NCBI GenBank assembly: GCA_937880175.1
Contig: CALFLO010000003.1
Span: 1 to 5,033, forward strand
From: an uncultured Gluconobacter sp.
GTDB taxonomy: Bacteria > Pseudomonadota > Alphaproteobacteria > Acetobacterales > Acetobacteraceae
Direction of reading: 5' to 3'
DNA: 5,033 nt
Shown here: in pieces, positions 1 through 5,033 of the stretch
Layout of the letters: every line of letters begins with the position of its first letter
Position numbering within the stretch: position 1 is the first letter of the stretch
Program-made: the position numbers and the translations under genes
The notes under the pieces: model-generated
Databases searched by the model: none
What the model saw: the letters and a program-made list of their open reading frames with translations, nothing else
What the model was told of the DNA's origin: nothing

Positions 1-51
1 GTCAGGCTCATAACCTGAAGGCCGCAGGTTCAAATCCTGCCCCCGCAACCA
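1..51 (+). tRNA. Initiator tRNA-fMet (CAT anticodon), 3' part, cut by left edge
   Basis: Seen: a five-pair anticodon stem (2-6 with 14-18) encloses the loop CTCATAA, with anticodon CAT at 9-11. A variable region at 19-23 is followed by a five-pair T stem (24-28 with 36-40) around TTCAAAT. The 3' acceptor strand is CCCCGCA (41-47), then discriminator A48 and an encoded CCA (49-51). The D arm and 5' acceptor strand lie off the window. The acceptor strand ends in A at the position of residue 72, as in bacterial initiators whose 1:72 pair is unpaired (C:A); the partner base itself is not in the window. Two G:C pairs adjoin the anticodon loop, but the third (29:41) is A:U instead of G:C, a variant I recall from alphaproteobacteria. 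The product starts translation in the cytoplasm by carrying formyl-methionine to the ribosomal P site. An elongator Met or Ile2 tRNA is less likely because the T arm, variable region and 3' end match initiator tRNAs closely. Confidence 0.93.
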
Positions 52-81
52 CTTCCATCATAAATCACTACAAATCAACTG

Positions 82-110
82 CTGATCGCCATGAAATACT
101 GGCTTATCAG
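82..110. other. Imperfect inverted repeat downstream of the tRNA
   Basis: CTGAT (82-86) pairs with ATCAG (106-110) and GCCA (88-91) pairs with TGGC (100-103), around an eight-base loop, with C87 opposite T104-T105. There is no T-tract after it, so it is not a standard terminator. It could be a tRNA 3' trailer structure, an operator or recombinase arm site, or chance. Confidence 0.35.
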
Positions 111-121
111 ACAGTTACACG

Positions 122-150
122 CGTCTCGACCTTCGAAAGAGGGTCGGGCG
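122..150. other. Strong hairpin with GAAA tetraloop, function unknown
   Basis: Bases 125-134 pair with 139-148 over ten consecutive positions, with U.G wobbles at 126/147 and 132/141. The loop is GAAA (135-138), closed by a C-G pair, which is the very stable GNRA class. With T124 bulged, 122-123 can also pair with 149-150. No T-run follows on either strand, so this is not a canonical intrinsic terminator. It lies between the tRNA and the start of the next gene and could act in the tRNA trailer or in the leader of the mRNA for the 251-1129 gene, if transcription starts upstream of it. Confidence 0.5.
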
Positions 151-237
151 ATTACCTGCGCCCACTCCATGCCATGGCCAACAGGGCCGCCTCAACTGGT
201 TTCTCCGATCTGTTCAGAACGAAGCTTGGAAACCAAT

Positions 238-243
238 GAGGAA
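238..243 (+). promoter_or_regulatory. Ribosome binding site deciding the start at 251
   Basis: GAGGAA lies seven bases before the ATG at 251. The in-frame ATG at 236 overlaps this site and has only a short GGA (228-230) ahead of it. The stronger site favours the start at 251, giving 292 residues instead of 297. I saw no convincing -35/-10 promoter pair in 52-235. Confidence 0.6.
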
Positions 244-250
244 TATCACC

Positions 251-1129
251 ATGCGTGATGACGCAGTAAGAATGCTGTCGGGGCCAAACCAGAGGGGCTG
301 GTTGGCACGCAATACCAGATATGAGCCAGAGACTGACCGTCTTCTGGTATGGAACATCATTACCTGGCGGTGGTGTCTGGCCACTACGGAAAATATTCTG
401 GAACTCTGTCCGCTGTCCGTCCGAGGCTTCGGTGATCCAGGCGACATCTGGAAGGATGTTCGAGCTAAGGCCAACAGTCAGCTTTATGATCCGCAGCAAC
501 GCGGTGATGCTCCCGTACATAATCAAGAAAAACGCAGGGAATGGCTGAGGGAAAGCAGGAGACGAAAATGCCTTCCCGAACGCATTGAAATTTTCAACGT
601 GATACAGGGCCGGTGGGTGGTGGTCACTCAGGAAAACCTGGCGGAGCATTACTCCCGCTCATATTGGGAACCCATCGGGCTGCGCAAAGCGTGGGAAGAA
701 ATCGAGGCCGGCGCGGTTGCTGACTCCGAAGCAGAATTGACCCTGCAAGAGCATGCTGAATTTCTGGCCGAGCATCTTTTCGGAACGCGGTGCAAAAGCC
801 CAGAAACTTCCGATGAGCGTATTTCAGTCATCGTAGAGGATTTTTATTCTGCACGGGAAGAGCAGGAGCGGGCGCCACCACCACCACCTCCTCCTCAGCA
901 GCTTCCGACATTCGAGGAGCGGCTGGATGCCCGGATGCCCGAAGTGCTCGAAATCTGGGCAGCCTCTCAGACAGGCCATATCACTTCACGGTTGGTGGTC
1001 GAAGATCTGCTTCATTATCAATGGCCAATATCTACGATCCATCAACGGGCACTTGGCCGCGCCATGCGGCAGGCTGGATGGACCTTGCAGAGAACTGCAA
1101 AAAAAATGTTCTGGGTTAAAAACGATTAA
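251..1129 (+). CDS. Hypothetical protein with an 81-residue tandem duplication and VapE/primase-like C-terminal winged-helix segment
   Basis: I do not recognise the family. The product is 292 residues from the ATG at 251; the numbering here starts at the alternative ATG at 236 (297 residues). Residues 22-77 and 103-158 align without a gap at an offset of exactly 81. About 15 of the 56 positions are identical, including W22/W103, R35/R116, N40/N121, RW 45-46/126-127, T50/T131, EN 52-53/133-134 and W72/W153. The shared core reads N-[IV]-I-x-x-R-W, then T-x-E-N. After an acidic helical stretch (about 163-212) come seven prolines (214-220). The C-terminal 70 residues (about 227-297) end in LGRAMRQAGW and a basic, aromatic tail. 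This resembles the winged-helix tail of phage VapE and primase-type proteins (recollection of the family, not a search result). No signal peptide or membrane segment is evident, so it is probably cytoplasmic. It is a single gene converging on the large gene at 1473-5033. A role in binding DNA or in a mobile element is inference. Confidence 0.75.
   Translation: MRDDAVRMLSGPNQRGWLARNTRYEPETDRLLVWNIITWRWCLATTENILELCPLSVRGFGDPGDIWKDVRAKANSQLYDPQQRGDAPVHNQEKRREWLRESRRRKCLPERIEIFNVIQGRWVVVTQENLAEHYSRSYWEPIGLRKAWEEIEAGAVADSEAELTLQEHAEFLAEHLFGTRCKSPETSDERISVIVEDFYSAREEQERAPPPPPPPQQLPTFEERLDARMPEVLEIWAASQTGHITSRLVVEDLLHYQWPISTIHQRALGRAMRQAGWTLQRTAKKMFWVKND
299..466 (+). repeat. First copy of intragenic protein-level repeat
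   Basis: Encodes residues 22-77 (numbered from the ATG at 236). It aligns without gaps to residues 103-158, encoded at 542-709, at a period of 81 codons (243 bases). The nucleotide copies have diverged and the similarity shows at protein level, so the duplication is old. The conserved Trp, Arg, Asn and Glu positions suggest one small domain present twice. Confidence 0.55.
542..709 (+). repeat. Second copy of intragenic protein-level repeat
   Basis: Encodes residues 103-158 and pairs with the copy at 299-466. It has the same spacing from the leading WL pair to the R-W core and to the closing Trp (W153, matching W72). The two copies are joined by a basic, arginine-rich stretch (about 99-111). 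Confidence 0.55.
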
Positions 1130-1139
1130 GGAAAATATC

Positions 1140-1178
1140 GCCCTTCCTCGTGAAAATATTCAGTGGGGAAGGGCTTTT
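1140..1178 (+). terminator. Rho-independent terminator, possibly bidirectional
   Basis: GCCCTTCC (1140-1147) pairs perfectly with GGAAGGGC (1167-1174). Three more inner pairs (two of them U.G wobbles) leave a 13-base loop, and TTTT (1175-1178) follows. It begins ten bases after the stop codon at 1127-1129. On the minus strand the same hairpin is followed by ATATTTT, so it could also stop transcripts of the large convergent gene that ends at 1473, with a long 3' untranslated region. The octamer GAAAATAT occurs just before the hairpin (1131-1138) and again in its loop (1152-1159). Confidence 0.8.
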
Positions 1179-1472
1179 AAGGGGGGGAAAGCGGAATGTC
1201 GGTTACCGGCAAGAGTTGATCGAAAGTAGCCATTCGCAGCGTTCATTTTCGTGGCAGATGTCACCCCTTTCAAGCCATTCCGCAGTCGAAATTTGAATGT
1301 TCGTTTACGCTAGCAAAGGTTATTTTCTTGAAATCAACGGCCGTAAGGCAGTATTCTTGCTTAATTGTCCTGCAAAAGCCCCTAAAAACTGCTGCTGGTT
1401 CATGCCACTCGATCCGTCAAGATCGTATGCTCTGCCTCAACAAAATCTCGAGCCTGACACTTGTGGTGGCGG
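1179..1472. other. Intergenic region between convergent genes, no convincing gene
   Basis: Short open frames on the plus strand here lack ribosome binding sites and protein-like composition. Visible structure: a G7 run (1181-1187), the small palindrome CGGTTACCG (1200-1208), and a near-direct repeat, GCCATTCGCAG at 1229-1239 and GCCATTCCGCAG at 1274-1285. No T-tailed hairpin lies directly downstream of the large minus-strand gene. The 1190-1320 stretch reminds me, without verification, of degenerate intergenic sequences common in some alphaproteobacteria. Confidence 0.4.
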
Positions 1473-4400
1473 TCAATCTATCGTCATGGAGAACAATTGG
1501 TCAGCCGCTGCATCCAAATGGTCAATCTCCGGCCGATGCGGATGGCTCCAATCCTCTTCCTGAAGCAGACACCTCTCGATTATGATATAGGAGCAAGGGT
1601 CTTCCTCGAGGATGCGAAGGATATCGCGCTTGTTATACCACGCGACATGCTTCTGTAGCACTTCCTCCAGCGTCTGACGCCAAGCAGGCACCTCCTTAAA
1701 CAAGGGATGCTCTTTCAACCTAGCAAATCCTCGCCACATGGCTGTGCGCTTGTCTGACTCTCCGAGTAACGCTGCCTCGAAGCAACCTTTCCAGCGCTGG
1801 AGCAGCCGAGAGAGCAAAGGGATCGCCGCAGCCGATTGCACGTGCCGCGTGAGCATACAAAGTGCCTCGAAATAGGTATCGTCACCCTGTGACAGATGCC
1901 GGGACAGGATCGGTGCGAGCCGATCGTCAAGCAATGATTCCGGAACAGACTCTCTGTAACGCCCAAGACAGGGTAGCAAGATACTTTCGGCGTCTTCCAA
2001 CGCGGAGTAGAAGCGTTCTGAGTCTCCTTGCGCACCGAGGCACGCCAAAAATTGCGGAGCATATTGAATGACCCAAGGCTCCCGCATGCGTTCCTCATGC
2101 CACGGCATGGGCTCGCGATATCGATTGGCGGCGGCAACAGCCGGGCGCAGGCGATAGTGGACTGTCGGAGTTCGATTATAGCTCGACGACCGATGACCGA
2201 CTGTGTGTCCACGCGGCGTAAAAGAGACAGATCGCTCGAAGCGCCCCCCCCCTCGATCGGGTTCGTTTACAGGGTCTACCAAAACGATCAGTCTTCGAAC
2301 TTGCGATTGATCGAGCGGCGCGAGAGCAATGATCGGATCCTTTTCACCGATTTCTTCTGTTCCGCGCAGTGCACGAAGCGCAGTTTCATAATCAAGTATC
2401 CGAGCGGTGGTTTTTTTTGCGACAGCCGCGAACTTTTTTGGCACGACCTCGACTCTCGGATTTTTTCTCGCTTGTTCCATCTGGTCAACAAGTTGCACCA
2501 GCATCGGATTGTTCCGCACCGGGCTGTCCGCCACCATTTGCCGTAATCGGCCAACCATAATTGGATCCACATCGCTTACCCGGCGGCGTTCCTGAAGACA
2601 GCGTACTGATAGCCATAAGGATTGGCTTTGTGCGAGAACAGCCTCAATCTCATCGGGGCGTTCGCACAAACGAAATCCCCTCAGGACGGCAGCCTGCAGT
2701 AATGGGATGTAAAGGGTATTTGACACGTGACTGTACACGTCAGAATTTTTCAGGCTTTGATATAGCCATCTGCCTACCTCGGCAGCCGGAATCTCATTCA
2801 GGTCCCAATTCCGCTCGAGCACATGCACAACGGTATCGATGAATGCCGTTTCACCTCCACCAACAAGCAAGGGAATGTTGGCGTGCAGAAGATTGGATAC
2901 CATCGCATGGGCGTGCAGATCGTAGCTCGTATCAAGCGTCAGAGGGGATTTCTCCGCGAGAACTAAGGGGGCGATTTTTGCAAGCGCGGCATCGAAGGGC
3001 AGTCTCGCTGCGGCATGGATAGCGGCACGCCTTAAGCGCCAATGAAGAGCCGTATTTTGTGCAATCGTGATCAATCGCGGCGCGAATGTCGCATCGCGTG
3101 TGCGCATGGCGATGATACATTGCCACAGTTGAATGTCCTGCGAAATCGGACCTTTTAGCGCATCTGCCTCTTTCGGACCGCTGGCCGCGATCGCAGTGGC
3201 TATGAGGACTGCTGTCTTCCTCTCGGTCTCTAGACTTAATTGTTGCATCAAAGGTTCAAGCGCAGCGCGCGAGCGACGTCGAGCGAGTCCCATAACTGCA
3301 GATTCTCTGACCCGCTGGTTCGGGTGCCTCGCCCCTTCAATTAGAAGATCTGTAACCGAGGGCCAAGACCGCTCGGCGGCCTTGGTCAGACAGGCCTCCC
3401 ACAACGCAAACCACATTGGCTGATGTCCGCGTAACGCCAGTGCAGTCTGCAATTTCGCAATGCCTGCTTCGAAGGGCTGCTCTACGAACACCCACAGGAG
3501 CATTTCATCCCAGAAACTCGCCGCAGCTTCTGACGGAAGCGCGTGTAATTTTTGACGGAGCCGTGCAACGTCAGCGCCAAGCATGACGAGAACTCCCAAG
3601 GATGACATGCGACGGGGTAGCGGCTCAGTGATATCCAGTATGACGTGTTCGTATCGCGACACGTCATACGCTTCCGGCTTCAGAGCCGGACCCAACAGAA
3701 AATAAGGCTCAAGATCTGGATCCGAACCGAGTGGATCGACCAACTGTTCGAGTTCCGGATAGCCAAAATAAATCAAAACTCTAAGGGCATTGATTTTTAC
3801 AGGCCCCTCATCGTGAGCCGCCCGTAGAATCTCGGCACAGAATAAGCATAACGAGTCTCGGGTTTTCCAGAAGACATTGCCAGAAAAATTCAGGCAAACG
3901 GATCGCGTCAATAGCAACTCCCTGTTCTCGACGACCGGCAGGGCTGCCAGAAACTCCACCACGTCCGACCGTTGATCGAGCACAAAACTCGCTAGATCCA
4001 GACCTGTGTCATGACGGTCCCGATGGTCAGCAATGGGACGCGCAAGGATATCAAAAGCAAGCCGAAGTTCTGCGCGCCGACCGACAATGAAAAGCAAAGG
4101 GACGATATCGCGTTGGACATCTTCGCTTTGTTCGCGGACAAACGCCTCGGTCACGCCAGATCGACACTTCGGATACTGTCGCATGAAGCTTGCAAGCCCT
4201 GTAATCGCGCCTCTCCGCCGCCAAGCATCGGGTGCATGCGCAATGGTGAAGCTGAGAAGCGCCTGAATATTCGTGGGCCGCAAAATCAAGATTGCTTTAC
4301 ATATCTCATGACCCCAACGATAATCACGAAAATAGCGTGCCGGCTGCTGCTGCAACACTGTCATCAATGCCGTCGCGCCGTCATGAGACGGAAGCGCTTT

Positions 4401-5033
4401 GAGAACTGATCCGAGCCAATAAAGGTCGCTGACCTCCTTGTCGTGCGCGACTACGTCGATTACCTCATCGGCTGTAACGAGACCGCGGTTTACTACATAA
4501 TTCGAGAGTGAACGCCAGGCATCGCCGCGGAGAAAAGTGTCACGCCCAAGCGCTTTGGCATTCCCGCACTGACCGGCTTTCTCTAGGTGCAGTATTTCAG
4601 CGGCAATATCGCCTTGCTGCTGAGCCCACCCAGCCAGCGCGGTATGCGCCTTTTGCCTGGCGGCAAGCGAAAATCCCGCTTCAAGGCCTGCGCGGACGGA
4701 TTCATGGATTTCCATCAACCCGCCAGGCAGGGCACGCAGGAGGCTCAGATCAGCCAGCGCCTGAATAGCAGCACCGACATTTTCGTCGGGAAAGGCACGT
4801 TCGGCGTCATGACGATCAAACGGCAGCGCAAAGCAGACAAGGCTTTCGGCCGCACTGCGCAATGCCGGTGCCAGTTGGGCGAAGCGGCTCTGCTCGGCCA
4901 TGACGAGCATGTCCTCTGGTGCGTAGGAAGATGACAGCCTTTCCATGGCGGCGACAGATTGCAGGCACGTCAAAGCTTCGGCTATCTGGGCGTGCATGCC
5001 TGTTTCGCGACCTGCTGTGATGTGTGTGTAGAT
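1473..5033 (-). CDS. Large alpha-solenoid (HEAT-like repeat) protein, probable C-terminal part of a STAND-type NTPase; 5' end off the window
   Basis: The frame is open from its TGA (1473-1475) to the right edge, giving at least 1186 residues. The first ATG (4997-4995) lacks a good ribosome binding site and has 12 open codons upstream, so the true start is probably beyond 5033. Numbered from that ATG, residues about 45-105 look like the winged helix that follows the NTPase core in MalT/NB-ARC-type STAND ATPases: FALPFDRHDAERAF, then LADLSLLRALPGGLMEIHESV. Helical hairpins follow (about 112-200). A long helical solenoid extends to about 840, with the clearest HEAT units at 545-605 (HPNQRVRESAVMGLARRRS) and 638-672. 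Residues about 841-965 form a basic, low-complexity linker. A final helical domain runs from about 970 to 1160. No catalytic motif, signal peptide or membrane segment is visible. By analogy with Avs and bNACHT proteins, the solenoid would sense a ligand and control an N-terminal NTPase and effector outside the window; this is inference. An ordinary HEAT/TPR scaffold or LuxR-type regulator remains possible. The gene converges on 251-1129. Confidence 0.85.
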   Translation of the reverse strand: MYTHITAGRETGMHAQIAEALTCLQSVAAMERLSSSYAPEDMLVMAEQSRFAQLAPALRSAAESLVCFALPFDRHDAERAFPDENVGAAIQALADLSLLRALPGGLMEIHESVRAGLEAGFSLAARQKAHTALAGWAQQQGDIAAEILHLEKAGQCGNAKALGRDTFLRGDAWRSLSNYVVNRGLVTADEVIDVVAHDKEVSDLYWLGSVLKALPSHDGATALMTVLQQQPARYFRDYRWGHEICKAILILRPTNIQALLSFTIAHAPDAWRRRGAITGLASFMRQYPKCRSGVTEAFVREQSEDVQRDIVPLLFIVGRRAELRLAFDILARPIADHRDRHDTGLDLASFVLDQRSDVVEFLAALPVVENRELLLTRSVCLNFSGNVFWKTRDSLCLFCAEILRAAHDEGPVKINALRVLIYFGYPELEQLVDPLGSDPDLEPYFLLGPALKPEAYDVSRYEHVILDITEPLPRRMSSLGVLVMLGADVARLRQKLHALPSEAAASFWDEMLLWVFVEQPFEAGIAKLQTALALRGHQPMWFALWEACLTKAAERSWPSVTDLLIEGARHPNQRVRESAVMGLARRRSRAALEPLMQQLSLETERKTAVLIATAIAASGPKEADALKGPISQDIQLWQCIIAMRTRDATFAPRLITIAQNTALHWRLRRAAIHAAARLPFDAALAKIAPLVLAEKSPLTLDTSYDLHAHAMVSNLLHANIPLLVGGGETAFIDTVVHVLERNWDLNEIPAAEVGRWLYQSLKNSDVYSHVSNTLYIPLLQAAVLRGFRLCERPDEIEAVLAQSQSLWLSVRCLQERRRVSDVDPIMVGRLRQMVADSPVRNNPMLVQLVDQMEQARKNPRVEVVPKKFAAVAKKTTARILDYETALRALRGTEEIGEKDPIIALAPLDQSQVRRLIVLVDPVNEPDRGGGRFERSVSFTPRGHTVGHRSSSYNRTPTVHYRLRPAVAAANRYREPMPWHEERMREPWVIQYAPQFLACLGAQGDSERFYSALEDAESILLPCLGRYRESVPESLLDDRLAPILSRHLSQGDDTYFEALCMLTRHVQSAAAIPLLSRLLQRWKGCFEAALLGESDKRTAMWRGFARLKEHPLFKEVPAWRQTLEEVLQKHVAWYNKRDILRILEEDPCSYIIIERCLLQEEDWSHPHRPEIDHLDAAADQLFSMTID
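2244..2252 (-). repeat. G9 homopolymer in coding sequence
   Basis: Nine consecutive G on the coding strand encode Gly916-918 in the basic linker of the large protein. Loss of one G would shift into a frame that stays open to 1715. Gain of one G would reach TAA about 22 codons later. Tracts of this length can slip during replication and are also error-prone in sequencing. Both flanks read sensibly in the present frame. Confidence 0.8.
2411..2466 (-). other. Cluster of three in-frame A_AAA_AAN slippery heptamers
   Basis: On the coding strand, A AAA AAT (2466-2460), A AAA AAG (2439-2433) and A AAA AAA (2418-2412, within an A8 run) all lie in the zero frame needed for -1 slippage. The middle one is the dnaX-type heptamer, with a GAGG seven bases upstream (2450-2447). 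A -1 shift at any of them leads to TGA at 2394-2392. Only weak downstream pairing is visible. A lysine-rich linker could produce such runs by chance. Confidence 0.3.

Noticed and set aside
152..649. 165-codon open frame on the minus strand opposite the first gene
   Set aside because: It lies wholly within or overlaps the plus-strand gene, lacks a good ribosome binding site, and its translation has no domain-like pattern. The plus frame has a good ribosome binding site, an internal repeat and a terminator.
1395..1415. GGTTC-like sequence suggesting a second tRNA T arm or an attR copy of the tRNA 3' end
   Set aside because: Only a few bases match. The T stem does not pair and no acceptor end or CCA follows.
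1297..1658. Overlapping plus-strand open frames of 65-88 codons after the terminator
   Set aside because: They lack ribosome binding sites, overlap one another in different frames, run into the 3' end of the large minus-strand gene, and look like random sequence.
1715..2212. 165-codon open frame on the minus strand, in another frame of the large gene
   Set aside because: The large gene's frame gives coherent helical protein through this stretch, while the alternative translation is Cys/Arg/Ser-rich as expected for a shadow frame. It matters only as the frame entered if one G is lost at 2244-2252.
2028..2546. 172-codon open frame on the plus strand
   Set aside because: It is antisense to the large gene and crosses its low-complexity linker. 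It has no ribosome binding site or recognisable domain.
4995..4997. ATG at 4997 as the true start of the large protein
   Set aside because: Twelve further codons upstream are open to the edge and only a weak AGG lies close before the ATG. The first residues read like the middle of a STAND protein. It remains possible but is less likely than a start beyond the window.
52..5033. CRISPR array, insertion sequence or integrase gene
   Set aside because: I saw no regularly spaced direct repeats, no terminal inverted repeats with a transposase, and no tyrosine or serine recombinase motifs in any long frame.

Overview
The window holds two protein-coding genes in convergent orientation, next to the 3' end of an initiator tRNA gene. 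The tRNA, with its encoded CCA, is cut by the left edge. Its anticodon stem has the A:U / G:C / G:C arrangement instead of the usual three G:C pairs. From memory this variant occurs in several alphaproteobacteria, which is the best host clue here. The moderately high GC of both genes agrees, but genus cannot be assigned.

Layout: 1-51 is the 3' two-thirds of tRNA-fMet. 52-250 has no gene but contains two unexplained hairpins, one with a GAAA tetraloop. 251-1129 (+) encodes a 292-residue protein I cannot name. It contains a gapless tandem duplication with an 81-residue period, a seven-proline linker, and a C-terminal segment that looks like the winged-helix tail of phage VapE/primase-type proteins. 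A hairpin terminator at 1140-1178 follows and may work in both directions. 1179-1472 shows no convincing gene. 1473-5033 (-) is the C-terminal part, at least 1186 residues, of a very large protein whose start lies beyond the right edge.

The large protein begins inside the window with what looks like the winged-helix/helical region that follows the NTPase core in STAND-type ATPases (MalT/NB-ARC-like). It continues as a long alpha-solenoid with HEAT-like repeats, then a basic low-complexity linker, then a last helical domain. This architecture (missing N-terminal effector and NTPase, then a long sensor solenoid) is typical of bacterial conflict and defence proteins, and a tRNA-flanking position is typical of accessory islands. 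No P-loop, effector, integrase, transposase or CRISPR array is visible, so the defence reading is an inference.

The two genes converge and are not an operon. Nothing in the sequence shows directly that they work together.
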